Shown here: positions 8,301-15,608 of the stretch, in pieces | Numbering within the stretch: the first letter of the stretch is position 1 | Layout of the letters: every line of letters begins with the position of its first letter | Source: Phycisphaerae bacterium | Lineage (GTDB): Bacteria; Planctomycetota; Phycisphaerae; Sedimentisphaerales; Anaerobacaceae | Assembly (NCBI GenBank): GCA_021736645.1 | Contig: JAIPFM010000200.1 | Location: 1-50,430, forward strand | Direction of reading: 5' to 3' | DNA length: 50,430 bases | Notes under the pieces: model-generated | The model's database searches: none | Seen by the model: only the letters and a program-made list of their open reading frames with translations | What the model was told of the DNA's origin: nothing | Program-made: the position numbers and the translations under genes

Positions 8301-10978
8301 CTCAAGTTCAATCACCGCCCAAGACCAACACCGGGCAGCAGCCCAACACACCGGGGCGCAAACCTTCCACACCCAACACAGGAGGAGACGCGCCGTCCAA
8401 GCCGTCGGGCGGTCAGTCAAACGCAGATGCCGGCAAGCCGGACAGTACAGACCAGAACGCGGATCAAGACGAAGACCCGGACGCTGCGTCAGATGATGTG
8501 GACCGTCCCGTGCCTGTGGACATCCCCGCGGAAAACCGGGTGGTGCCGCCTGCTGATGCGCAGACTCCGGCACAACCGGCCCGCATCCTGCCGCCCGCGC
8601 GCACCGGTCCGTCAGTGGGACGTCAGTCACCCAGCGGTTTTGCCTTTAACCGCCAGCGTAATGACTGGTACTGTCCCAATCGGCCCCGCATCAAGATCAA
8701 CTTCAAGCTCCCCGAATGGCTCACCAAGGAGGAATTCGACAAGATCCTCAAGAAGGGTCCCAACAGCGATGAGTGGAAGGCCCTGGAGAGCAAGCTCCTG
8801 GCAGGCTACTGGATGCGAAACTCCGGCGGTCTCAAGGGCCAGACCATGGACAAGCTTCTGGAGAAGTACAGGGACCTGCTCCTGAAGCGGTGCGACCGTC
8901 TCGATCCAGTAGACGGCGAGCTGCCCGACTTCTGGCAGTCCCTGGGTTTTGCTGCGCCGAATCCGCCCACGGATCCCAAAGAACTGGCTGAGTGGCGCAA
9001 CAAGATGAAGGAACTCACCCAGGTGTACTGGCTGCGGCTTCTGGCCACAGAAGATCCGTCGACTGTCGTCAAGGGGATGCAGCAGCGTGCCAACGCCCTG
9101 GGCAAATACGATGAGGCAGCGGCCATGCAGGCCGAGGCCATCTGCGACTTTATCAAGGCCGACCAGGAGTTCGCAGAGGAAATCATAGAGGCCCTGCCCT
9201 ATGCCGGCGAGATCCTGGACATCTACGCCATTGCCACGGGCGAAACCGCATTGAGCGGACGCCAGGTCGATGCCTTTGAGATGGTCATGCGCAGCGTGGG
9301 CGTGGGCATCCCTGCAGCCCAGACCATGTACGGCAAGGGCAAGGCTGCCAAGCAGTTCATGGACAGCTTTGCAGAGGCGTACAGACATGGCGGGGACGAG
9401 TTCAAAGATGCCCTGATCAGTACATTCAAGAAGGCCGGCAAGGAAATGGACCCCAAGGTCCTGGACAAGGCCTACGACACGATCAACGCCTTCAAGAAGC
9501 AGGCACGTCAGGCAGCCAAAAAGCAGCTCGACGAGGTGGCGGACACAGCCGGGGATGCGTTCCGAAAAACAGCCGCTGGTGAAGCGGCCCAGGCCCGGAA
9601 GCTGGCCGATGAAAAACAGGCTCGCGAAGTGATCGACCGGTTGAACAAGGCCACGGATCCGGATGAGATCGCGGATCTGACCAAGAAGATCCAGCATGAC
9701 AAGACCGCTCAGCGCATGATCAATGACGATGGCATCTCGCAGGCGACCCGCGACAAGATGATCGACTATCTGGATGACCCTGCCACAGGCAAGGGCCTCT
9801 ATCAAAAGACGGACAAGCAGGTCAAGGGCTTCTTTGATGAGGCCATTCAGACCACTGATCCCAAGCGGCTTGAGTCCATGGCGGACGACATGGGCATGAC
9901 GCCCAAACAGTTGAAGGAATTCCAGGACGACGTCCATGCCTTCGCCAAGAAAAACGGCCTGGACCCCAGTGACGTGGAAGTGGATGTGGTGGCGCCCACC
10001 AACCAAAAGACCGGCAAACGTACTGTCGGACGCGACCGGGATGTGACCTACCGTGTGAAGATCAAGGACGAGGCCCTGGCCAAGGCAGGCAATCCACGTG
10101 TCAAGACCATGGACATTCACCACGATCTCAGCACCAATGTGTACCAGAAGAACCTCTGGGAACAGGCCCATCCTGGCAAAAAGCTCTCCAACATGGATGA
10201 GGCCGCTGACTTTGCAGACGGTATGGATCAGATGGTCACCTCCGCCAAACACCACGAGGCGTATGATATCGGTGATCTCACTGTGGAAGAATTCTTTGAA
10301 GGCGGCCTGGGTAATGTAAGTGTCACAGGTAAACAGCAGATGGACAACTTTACAGATACCATGAAGAAGAAATCCCAGGACTGGTTTGAGAAGTCCACGG
10401 GCGATGCGGTCAAGAACACGACCGAGGGCATGCGACAGGCTGGTAAGCAGTATGACAAGGCCGTGGTGACCCGCTTGAAGAAGTACGGGATTGACCCGGA
10501 CACGTTCCTTGACCCCAAACTGGCAAAGGGCAAGGAAATCTTCGACAAGGTCACTGACGGGACCATCACCCTGGCAGAAGGCGAGCGCATGCTCAAGGCC
10601 ATTGGGTCCAGCAAGGAAGAGGTCGTGGCGGGTATTGCCGATTCATTCCGCAAGCTTGAAGACACGCCGGCTGCCAAGATGTTCCGCAAGAAGGGCGAGG
10701 AGGCCCTGATCGCGACAACCCAGGCTGCTGCCAAGAGTGACGAGGCCCTGGAGGCCACTGTCAAGGCCCTCAAGAACGGCGAAGTCACGACCGAGGCCTT
10801 CCGCGCGATCCGTAATGACGTCATCGTCAAGATGGGCGACAAGATCAGTGTTGCGGACCTGGCCACCTACATGAAGCGTCAGCTCATCAATGCTGCGGAA
10901 TTCAATACGTTGACACGGGCGATTGCCAAACGTACAGGCCGCTCAGTCGATGAGGTTATTGCCGAGGCGCAGAAGTAG
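2387..10978 (+). CDS. Giant secreted modular protein with five PPC-like repeats and a pre-toxin TG-like segment
   Basis: A protein of 2,863 residues. I chose the ATG at 2387 over the upstream one at 2333 because it has a GAAAGGTG ribosome site 7 bases ahead and opens directly into a signal peptide (WLFVLLVCLNTGVLAA, residues 12-27). Order of parts: three carboxypeptidase-regulatory-like beta domains (about 30-305); five PPC-like repeats (about 305-890); Ig/fibronectin-like domains; calcium-loop motifs DTNRDGKPD and DTDSDGQID near 1421-1452; a CARDB-like domain (about 1608-1710); more Ig-like sequence; a Glu run then a Pro/Gln/Asp/Asn-rich linker (about 1893-2090); and a helical, Lys/Ala/Asp-rich C-terminus. 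Residues 2269-2309 (ALPYAGEILDIYAIATGE...) resemble the pre-toxin TG domain of polymorphic toxins. The product should be surface-exposed or secreted. No immunity-like gene follows on the same strand: the next gene is convergent. Function unknown; the toxin link is inference from one domain. Confidence 0.85.
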   Translation: MHIHSGLPRVQWLFVLLVCLNTGVLAAGPIPGPLTVQVLSEADNKPIAAVTVQVGARMAVTDPAGQIILDGVPAGSYDLWCQHTGYLEFHRSIALQTGARDVQEVRLTPEVLSPLKLRLVEAISGEPVSSARLHMTPKKIQAALNGPLTFSTDSAGNVSTIPIPDGEYQLRVEAPGLHTLDQIYTHQATETPVELKLEAVTNSISYSIQVKGSDGQALAQATVELWEVYPLARIASGMTDGQGRVTFRDLCLGIINPVMADQSLPVSCRAEAVVRVQASGYVTAMQSIRLVNQAQQTVILVQPSTIPEQEPNNSKGNAQRLALGQSASMTLDPVRDEDWFLFDLKEPAQVTLWINECPVEVCANIYNDSAERVAQLTKYGGRSAQGVWNLAAGHYAIQVHEWGMRNASKEAVIIRLTGQTAADPLEDNNSTSVARPIQVGQHMRGLLYPWSDQDHFTLHLDRPGRLRLESVNTPNIERDVRIRDKDGTERAALYCYGGRGGAGEWQFEPGEYQVVVTEWGNNGCSLDPYDFRFVMMTDDGIDDPAFQPGTRMSSVRHLPIHARTYASINPYGDRDVFTVAIPSQGTLHIYQYGPTELNVALQNANGDRVRTGNSYGNRDSHWTYPFTGPTTMYLEVTEWGNNGWSPYPYELRTWFDPAGEIERLLPNGDIKTAVPMALGEMVRDNILPTGDQDWYQLYVDQPGILNVWNQARTELAVTLHNAKAEALGSLFTYGDRENQINWNVVPGVYYLHVSEWGNNGEAPWDYALKAVLNRAVPGETADLAKSPPVTLKLDEAQPCGIEHVGDVEYFRISLPAKGEYVYWIGGPLENDTIVVDQRTGREFFRHFNYGARTGSRPFTTEGPMELALTVREWGNNGASIEPMWIMVASKGLVLGSPAVQWKADPITPTQVTFTLSGTPGMETMASVGLDINGDGQADGTVTQDAPATLSFPEQGLYRVTTLGRNGDMSARGEFWVQATGQPVREGLHVQVTRPGEGEFIDMSLPVQVAALSYEGKPIRQVALQIDGRTVGTDYTVPFEFDVPWQDLAGGTRTLTAVAVDSEGTQKSSQRQVHVSDYFNLSPASGAVVTGQDVTVSWDGSGFGQARVRYRLKEDQTWQEVVGQNARSRRVRLTNLEAGKTYVFQPVGGTEPGPEREVTRVKGLAFTDAFYGGTIARDYDQKLPVAVRNHAEEPRIVRLRCDLPRNSLLLAEFVGDGEKGRPVELGPGEQRSFTLGFSAQDVVKEIHTLPVYIESEDGYSDEAQVEVRVKLPRVDLVWTDKTPENQEGLGRVYELYNQGDTLTDLDVGTQEDQLRVSPEVKHGLFQAEQRMLFEVYPKIYEGFTACKDELTATSINKTMTIEYQGQLKPGEQVYLLDMTAGLDPVTGEPDSDQAAMRAARRLVGQYLSPATVDWSLRTDPEDTNRDGKPDRWTVLDEMNQTQWFGRDTDSDGQIDFAQADVGLDGEIDHSSILEEGQWQQTNLLDAWLEMNFSIPKHRSQYQPHDLDLVVNGQVVGQLEQTIPEGNYRFPLAPTALTWGAGDNSLEINSHFLNYAHYAISSDFQLKTRMLGTDMFMIGTSREDALNRLYESDKGFSTQNPDYSLSSEDLDYSPKTGLSKGSEVTITGSVSNLGAGVSPRLEVALFLAIPGTEGKELTRQTIDPPGMMTSTPFTFVWPASAGQHSLRVVADPDNLLGESNRKNNAAIVNVQVPGEDQVPTLTVLEPADALESDTGLVSLLATATDDAGIIGIEVTVDQGMAQPLHLTGRGYAGMAQLLSGSHRLRFEAVDSGGNRVFDVRTVTVTAASPECTIISPQANAVLDEALVRILVSAADVDEAAVRVNNGPWFGLQGTGDTWGGPIELPFGACELEVVVMAGNGMRQTQRVSVTCTAQPEEEEEEEEAEPDPNDPNDPNAEDADKQPENTDTDTQGGKQDNQPQVGQDPQQPKDQTIQKPGQDVQKPGSDQNKSKPEPQVQSPPKTNTGQQPNTPGRKPSTPNTGGDAPSKPSGGQSNADAGKPDSTDQNADQDEDPDAASDDVDRPVPVDIPAENRVVPPADAQTPAQPARILPPARTGPSVGRQSPSGFAFNRQRNDWYCPNRPRIKINFKLPEWLTKEEFDKILKKGPNSDEWKALESKLLAGYWMRNSGGLKGQTMDKLLEKYRDLLLKRCDRLDPVDGELPDFWQSLGFAAPNPPTDPKELAEWRNKMKELTQVYWLRLLATEDPSTVVKGMQQRANALGKYDEAAAMQAEAICDFIKADQEFAEEIIEALPYAGEILDIYAIATGETALSGRQVDAFEMVMRSVGVGIPAAQTMYGKGKAAKQFMDSFAEAYRHGGDEFKDALISTFKKAGKEMDPKVLDKAYDTINAFKKQARQAAKKQLDEVADTAGDAFRKTAAGEAAQARKLADEKQAREVIDRLNKATDPDEIADLTKKIQHDKTAQRMINDDGISQATRDKMIDYLDDPATGKGLYQKTDKQVKGFFDEAIQTTDPKRLESMADDMGMTPKQLKEFQDDVHAFAKKNGLDPSDVEVDVVAPTNQKTGKRTVGRDRDVTYRVKIKDEALAKAGNPRVKTMDIHHDLSTNVYQKNLWEQAHPGKKLSNMDEAADFADGMDQMVTSAKHHEAYDIGDLTVEEFFEGGLGNVSVTGKQQMDNFTDTMKKKSQDWFEKSTGDAVKNTTEGMRQAGKQYDKAVVTRLKKYGIDPDTFLDPKLAKGKEIFDKVTDGTITLAEGERMLKAIGSSKEEVVAGIADSFRKLEDTPAAKMFRKKGEEALIATTQAAAKSDEALEATVKALKNGEVTTEAFRAIRNDVIVKMGDKISVADLATYMKRQLINAAEFNTLTRAIAKRTGRSVDEVIAEAQK
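3310..5050 (+). repeat. Five tandem PPC-like coding repeats with EWGNNG signature
   Basis: Inside the giant gene the motif EWG(N/M)(N/R) recurs with codon starts at 3587, 3937, 4298, 4649 and 5000, a period of 117-120 residues. Each unit has a D-x-D-W/H-F/Y entry strand and a YG(G/N/D/A)R turn about 25-30 residues before EWGNNG. The first copy is degenerate (EWGMRN). The layout matches bacterial pre-peptidase C-terminal (PPC) beta-sandwiches, but the EWGNNG signature is not a feature I know from the standard family. Confidence 0.75.
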
Positions 10979-11009
10979 AATTTGGGCATGCCAGTCAAGG
11001 CCGGACAGC

Positions 11010-11507
11010 TCAGGCTGCACCCCTGGAGGGTCTGTCGAGTTGTTCGGCCTTGATTTCCTGATACAACTGAGACACCCAGGTTTGAGCATTGCTCTGCTTC
11101 ATTTCGGATGCCTCCAGGATGTGCAGCCAGTGCGATTCGTCCGCCACAGGGCAGGACGTACTGATACCGCACAGACCATACTCGCGGAAATCATAGGGAA
11201 AGATTCGACACAGGAGAGGACGCACGTCAGAGGGCAGTGAACAGCCCGTGTCCGTGAGGAAAAAGCAGCGGCCGTTTTCCTTCTGACGCATAATGCGCCG
11301 CCTGCCCGTGTCATCGAGGATCGCCGGATTCCAGGTGGGATCGCCGCCGCCGTCTTCGTAGTCAGGCGTCAGCGGGGCCAGTTCATAAAAATCAGGGACT
11401 GGATGCGCCTGGCGAATTCGATCGACATCTCCACGGGTCAAGTAGATGTGAACATTCCTGCAGCACGACTGCCCCCTTTGGGCACACTCGATACAATGCA
11501 ACAACAT
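11010..11507 (-). CDS. YkgJ-family cysteine cluster protein
   Basis: A 165-residue protein starting with Cys-rich LHCIECAQRGQSCCRN (Cys 5, 8, 15, 16), followed by more conserved Cys in the middle (GRCFFLTDTGCSL, RPLLCRIFPYDF, GLCGISTSCPV). This is the YkgJ/UPF0153 pattern, proposed to bind zinc or an iron-sulfur cluster; the biochemical role is unknown. I prefer the ATG at 11507 to the TTG at 11528 because GAGAGG lies just upstream of the ATG. It converges on the giant gene with a gap of about 30 bp and no clear terminator. It is unlikely to be an immunity protein for that gene because of its orientation and family, though this is not excluded. Confidence 0.78.
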   Translation of the reverse strand: MLLHCIECAQRGQSCCRNVHIYLTRGDVDRIRQAHPVPDFYELAPLTPDYEDGGGDPTWNPAILDDTGRRRIMRQKENGRCFFLTDTGCSLPSDVRPLLCRIFPYDFREYGLCGISTSCPVADESHWLHILEASEMKQSNAQTWVSQLYQEIKAEQLDRPSRGAA

Positions 11508-11624
11508 TGAAAAACCTCTCAAAAACAAGGCAGCGACAAAAGCACGCCTACAGAGCTGCTGCTTTTTTCGCCCAGGCCGAGAAATATACCGGGGGAAAAG
11601 TTGTTTTTCAAGAGGGATGAATAT

Positions 11625-12203
11625 TTATTTTAGCAGGGGGCACTTGCACCGGCTGCACACATCGTCCGCGATCTCATGGCGTGAAGCGCAGGCATTGCAG
11701 AATATTACCGTGTCTTTGGACTTGTCGTATTTTTCATACGTGTTGAGCTTGCCGTGGCGGCGTACCTTGTCCCCATTCTGAAAGTAGTTGTAGAGTGTGG
11801 CATCATTCTTTACCACGAGGTTGTGTTTCCTGCCGTTGTCCTCCCGGATGATGACTGTGTACAGCAAATATTCTTCAATGTACCCGTCATTGTCATCCTG
11901 GTTGCGGTGCCGCCGTTTCTTCTGGACCTTCCTGTCGATCACCTCACCGTCCCAGGTGCGGCTGTGCGTGCGCCGGAGATTAGTCAAAAAGGCAATGGCC
12001 AGCATCATGCAGCCGAGTCCCAGGCCTATGTACAAGGCCTGCGGATTTGTCATATCCTTGCCTGTGGTCCCGTAGTAAAAGAACCCGCCTGTAAAGGCCG
12101 CTGCCATGATCCAGGCGAAAATCCACGCATAGCGTTTCTGGTTGGCCAGGTATCTGGCAAAGGCAGGATCATTGATCCGGTCGGAATAACCCACGTGCGC
12201 CAT
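11625..12203 (-). CDS. Small membrane protein with C-terminal zinc ribbon
   Basis: 192 residues, ATG preceded by AAGGAG at 5 bases. Two hydrophobic segments (about 27-48 and 57-76) are followed by a basic loop (KVQKKRRHRNQDD), a beta-rich DUF3592-like soluble part that mentions nothing catalytic, and a C-terminal CxxC...CxxC pair (CNAC and CSRC), predicted to be a zinc ribbon. Likely an inner-membrane protein with the ribbon in the cytoplasm. It lies between two other minus-strand genes with gaps of 38 and 117 bp and may be cotranscribed with the FAD oxidoreductase upstream. I do not recognise a specific family function. Confidence 0.7.
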   Translation of the reverse strand: MAHVGYSDRINDPAFARYLANQKRYAWIFAWIMAAAFTGGFFYYGTTGKDMTNPQALYIGLGLGCMMLAIAFLTNLRRTHSRTWDGEVIDRKVQKKRRHRNQDDNDGYIEEYLLYTVIIREDNGRKHNLVVKNDATLYNYFQNGDKVRRHGKLNTYEKYDKSKDTVIFCNACASRHEIADDVCSRCKCPLLK

Positions 12204-12241
12204 ACAGTCTCCTTAAAAAACAGGTGCGTCGGTTTTCAAAA

Positions 12242-14131
12242 TCAGGGTTTCACGCCCTTGGTGCCGCCCTGATTGTAGGTCTGTCGATTGGGCAGGCTGG
12301 GGTCGCCTGTCCCTTCACGCATCAAGCCAACCAGTTCCTGGAGATAGGTGATATACACGTCTCTGGGGTCGGCTTCATGCTTGCGGCATACAGCGGCTGC
12401 CATGCCGATGACTTCACCCATCATGCCCGTGGTGCGCATGACACGCACCGTGCCCAGGGCCACATGAGTCACACTGATGTTGCGTCCTGCCATCAGAAGA
12501 TTGTCCACATTCCGTGAATAAAGACAGCGGTACGGAATGGGGTACGTGTAAATGGTGATGTGCTTGGCAATGGACTTGAATTCGCTGTCCGGAAACAGGG
12601 CCGTGTTTTTGGGGTCCGGATAGTGCAGGTCAATGGTCCAGGATGTGGGGGCTGTACCGTCTGGAAAGACCGTATGCTCTACCAGGTCCTGCTCCCTGAG
12701 CACATAATCGCCAATAAGTCTGCGTGACTCGCGCTTGCCTGCGACATACGCGACCCACTGGAGTCGGCTCCGTTTGAACTCGTCCTTCACGGACGCATGA
12801 TTTTTCAGATACGACCAGTTGGAAAAGACCACCAGAAGGCCGTAATCCCGAATCCGTTCGAAGTCCTCGATCTGGTGGAGGTTCATACCGGTTTCCCAGT
12901 TCCAGTCGCCCCGCGTGATGGCTTCCAGTTTGTGTTCATCCCAGGGCAGACCCCAGTCAATGTCAGGGAAGGGAGACTCGGCAGGCGCCTCCTGTGCAAA
13001 CCACTGGACTGACGATCCCATGGTCATGTCGTCTCCGGCGTCCGGGGCCGTGGGTTCGCCGTACAGGTCTTGTCCTTCGCGACCCATCATGAAATGGGCG
13101 CCGGCCAGCACACCGAGTGTCCCGTCCCCGGTGCAGTCTGCAAACAGGGGGGCACTGAACCTCACCTTCCGGCCGGTTTCAACCTGCACGGCTGTCACGG
13201 TCTCGATGCGGCCCTGGTCCATGCTCACCTGATTGACGCGATGATTGAGAAAGAGCGTGATGTTCTTTTCAGCCTGTACAAAAAACAACTTCTTGGCGTC
13301 TTCGTACTGGTCCCCGGGCTGGGCATTGCCCCCTTTGTTGGGGCCGATTTCATTCACGATATTGCCCAGTGCAGGAAACGGTTCCAGCTTGATGCGCCCG
13401 CCCAGGTGTACACGCACCTCGGAACTGTTGTTGCCGCCCAGCACAGGCCTGTCCTGAATGAGCGCCACCTGCACGCCCAGACGCGCCGCTGATATCGCCG
13501 CACAGGTACCGGCCACACCACCGCCCACCACGACAAAGTCAAAGTCGTCTGCATCCTGAGGCGTATCCGGTCTGCCCAGCAGGGTCTTGCGCCAGAGCGA
13601 CAGGGCTTCAAGATCAGACGGCGGCCTGACATCCAGGTCTGTGGTGAAAAAGAGGGCGTCACACCGGCCATTGAATCCGGTGAGGTCGTGCAGGGTCAAC
13701 CGGTTTTGCCTGGTCTTGATCTGTACACGGCCTCCATCCTGCCAGCCCCAGGCGTCAGGCCCGGTGCCAAGGGTGACATCCAGGATCTCGTCATTCAAAA
13801 GGATTTGAAACCGCCCCGGCGCCTTGCCTGTCCAGGGCGAGGCCCAGTTGCGCGTGCGTACCCAGAGCCTGTACTGCGTGCCTTCTCTGGGAAAGGTGAC
13901 CTGGGTATGCGCATCTGCCACAGGGACACCCAGACCGTGTGCCATCAAAAAGGGTGAGCCCATGAGATCCATGAACTGCGAGTCAATCACCCAGCCACCC
14001 TTGTCCTGGAAACTCTCGGCCTCTATCAGGATGGATCGTGTTTCCTGCGCATGCAGCAAAGGCCTGGACAGCACAAATACCATACACAACAGGATACCTG
14101 TGACGTTCATTCTCTGAATCTCGTGCTTCAT
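12242..14131 (-). CDS. Secreted FAD-dependent oxidoreductase with N-terminal beta-sandwich domain
   Basis: 629 residues. The ATG has a strong AGGAGGT site 9 bases upstream. An N-terminal signal peptide (ILLCMVFVLSRPLLHAQ, about residues 13-29) is followed by a carbohydrate-binding-like beta-sandwich (about 33-165) and then a FAD-binding domain of the FAD_oxidored (PF12831) type: DFDFVVVGGGVAGTCAA with the Gly motif at 203-208 and GGNNSSEVRVHLGG just after. The C-terminal part has the family phrase NLLMAGRNISVTHVALGT. Such proteins are frequent near carbohydrate utilisation genes in Planctomycetes and Lentisphaerae, and may oxidise a sugar or sugar acid outside the cytoplasm; the substrate is unknown. 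Secretion with a bound FAD would argue for Tat or for FAD loading in the periplasm; no twin-Arg motif is visible. Confidence 0.82.
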   Translation of the reverse strand: MKHEIQRMNVTGILLCMVFVLSRPLLHAQETRSILIEAESFQDKGGWVIDSQFMDLMGSPFLMAHGLGVPVADAHTQVTFPREGTQYRLWVRTRNWASPWTGKAPGRFQILLNDEILDVTLGTGPDAWGWQDGGRVQIKTRQNRLTLHDLTGFNGRCDALFFTTDLDVRPPSDLEALSLWRKTLLGRPDTPQDADDFDFVVVGGGVAGTCAAISAARLGVQVALIQDRPVLGGNNSSEVRVHLGGRIKLEPFPALGNIVNEIGPNKGGNAQPGDQYEDAKKLFFVQAEKNITLFLNHRVNQVSMDQGRIETVTAVQVETGRKVRFSAPLFADCTGDGTLGVLAGAHFMMGREGQDLYGEPTAPDAGDDMTMGSSVQWFAQEAPAESPFPDIDWGLPWDEHKLEAITRGDWNWETGMNLHQIEDFERIRDYGLLVVFSNWSYLKNHASVKDEFKRSRLQWVAYVAGKRESRRLIGDYVLREQDLVEHTVFPDGTAPTSWTIDLHYPDPKNTALFPDSEFKSIAKHITIYTYPIPYRCLYSRNVDNLLMAGRNISVTHVALGTVRVMRTTGMMGEVIGMAAAVCRKHEADPRDVYITYLQELVGLMREGTGDPSLPNRQTYNQGGTKGVKP

Positions 14132-14345
14132 GCTCTGACTACCTCCTGCTCAAATACTCAGAAAACTGATGTCGGCCCAAACAAAAAACACGGCACACTG
14201 GGACCATTCAATGGCCCTTTTATAGTATTTTTACGCAGATTTTGCCAATTATAAATCCCTCGCCAAATTCTATTATGTTGCCAAAAAAATGTGTTTCCGA
14301 TAGAAATGAAATATCTTTGAGTTATCAAAAGCAGGGCGGTGGCAT

Positions 14346-15374
14346 ATGGTTCTTGACGGATTAGACAAGGCGGTACTGTGGGAGCCGGATAATAACGGGG
14401 CCGTGCATTGCCTGTTGTGTGCGCATGGGTGCCGAATCCAGAAGGGACACACTGGCGTCTGTTATGTGCGGGAGAACCATCAGGGGGTTTTGTATACGCG
14501 TGCCTTCCATGGGTTGTGTGCAGCAGGCGCCGACCCTATTGAGAAGAAGCCGCTCTTTCACTTTTTGCCGGGCACACGCACGTTTTCCATTGCATGTCTG
14601 GGGTGTAATTTCAAGTGCGGCTTTTGTCAGAACTGGCAGATCAGTCAATCCCGTGTGAGCGAACAAAGCAGTCGTCACGGGGCTGACCCTGAGGCCATTG
14701 TGCAGTCGGCCCTGGACCAGGGATGTGAGAGTCTGGCATATACGTACACAGAGCCGACTGTGTTTATGGAGTTGTGCGCTGAGTGTGGAAAACTCGCAAA
14801 GGCCGGTGGACTGAAGAATGTCTTTGTGAGCAACGGCTACATGACGCCGAAGGCGATTGACGATGCCTCGACCTGGCTGGATGCGATCAATATTGATCTC
14901 AAGGCATTTGATCCTGCCTTTTATCGCCAGCAGTGCAGGGCGGATCTCAAGGCTGTGTTGGCCACAATCGAAAGGGTGGCGCATGACACAGATATCTGGA
15001 TGGAAATCACGACTCTGGTGATCCCCGGGCAGAATGATGACGAGGACCAGCTCAGGCGTCTGGTCGATTTTCTGGTGACCAAGGCAGGGCCGGATGTGCC
15101 CTGGCATGTCAGTCGGTTTCATCCTCAGTACCAATGCCTGGATGTGCCTGCCACGCCCATGGAGACGCTGGAAAAGGCGTACGAGATTGGCAGGGCAGGC
15201 GGACTGAATTATGTCTATCTGGGTAATGTGCCGGGTGCCAATTCAGAGAGTACTTGGTGTCCTGAGTGTGACAGCCTGTTGATCAAGAGGCGGGGGTACC
15301 GGATTATGGAGAACCGTGTCAAGCAGGGACAGTGTCCGGACTGCGGGGCACGGGTGCCTGGGATATTTGTCTAG
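14346..15374 (+). CDS. amrS: AmmeMemoRadiSam system radical SAM enzyme (PflA-like)
   Basis: 342 residues with the radical SAM cluster motif Cys87-x3-Cys91-x2-Cys94 in CNFKCGFCQNWQIS, typical of the AmrS/PflX group. An N-terminal Cys-rich segment (CLLCAHGCRI) and a C-terminal zinc ribbon (CPEC ... CPDCGARVPG) are both normal for this family. The start at 14346 follows AGGGCGGTGG. AmrS is known to be linked with AmmeMemoRadiSam A and B proteins, thought to modify an unknown substrate, but neither partner is seen here. It is separated from the divergent FAD oxidoreductase by 214 bp and followed immediately by a repeat element. Confidence 0.85.
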   Translation: MVLDGLDKAVLWEPDNNGAVHCLLCAHGCRIQKGHTGVCYVRENHQGVLYTRAFHGLCAAGADPIEKKPLFHFLPGTRTFSIACLGCNFKCGFCQNWQISQSRVSEQSSRHGADPEAIVQSALDQGCESLAYTYTEPTVFMELCAECGKLAKAGGLKNVFVSNGYMTPKAIDDASTWLDAINIDLKAFDPAFYRQQCRADLKAVLATIERVAHDTDIWMEITTLVIPGQNDDEDQLRRLVDFLVTKAGPDVPWHVSRFHPQYQCLDVPATPMETLEKAYEIGRAGGLNYVYLGNVPGANSESTWCPECDSLLIKRRGYRIMENRVKQGQCPDCGARVPGIFV

Positions 15375-15481
15375 AAGTCCAAGGTTCAAGGTTTAAAAAA
15401 GTTCAAGGTTCAAAAGTTCAATGCTTCGCGTCATCGGCACTTTTTTCTGTAAATGTCATTTCAGCCAACGACGTTGGACTT
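15375..15481 (+). repeat. Intergenic GTTCAAGG repeat element with AAGTCCAA terminal inverted repeats
   Basis: Starting at the base after the amrS stop codon, GGTTCAAGGTT (15383-15393), GTTCAAGGTT (15401-15410) and GTTCAA (15416-15421) form a degenerate tandem array. The element is bounded by AAGTCCAA (15375-15382) and its inverted copy TTGGACTT (15474-15481), and ends with the 13-bp palindrome CCAACGACGTTGG (15465-15477). A further degenerate repeat, GACTCAGGACTC, follows at about 15484. There is no coding content. Confidence 0.6.
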
Positions 15482-15608
15482 TTGACTCAGGACTCTGGTC
15501 TTATTCATTCTTGAGCCCTGTTGAGAATTACAGTATCATATGAAGGTGATGCCGTTTCGGGTGTTTGGAAAAGTGAGAGTGTCCTGGTCATCTGAGTAAG
15601 GAACCGAT

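Noticed and set aside
8627..10255. 542-codon minus-strand frame in the giant gene
   Set aside because: Mirror of the biased codon use of the real gene; no ribosome site, no recognisable domain.
10979..11009. Possible terminator between the giant gene and the YkgJ-type gene
   Set aside because: No stem of more than 5 bp and no T-run in this 31-bp gap.
11010..11507. YkgJ-type gene as immunity partner of the giant protein
   Set aside because: It is convergent and from a widespread cysteine-cluster family; immunity genes are normally downstream on the same strand.
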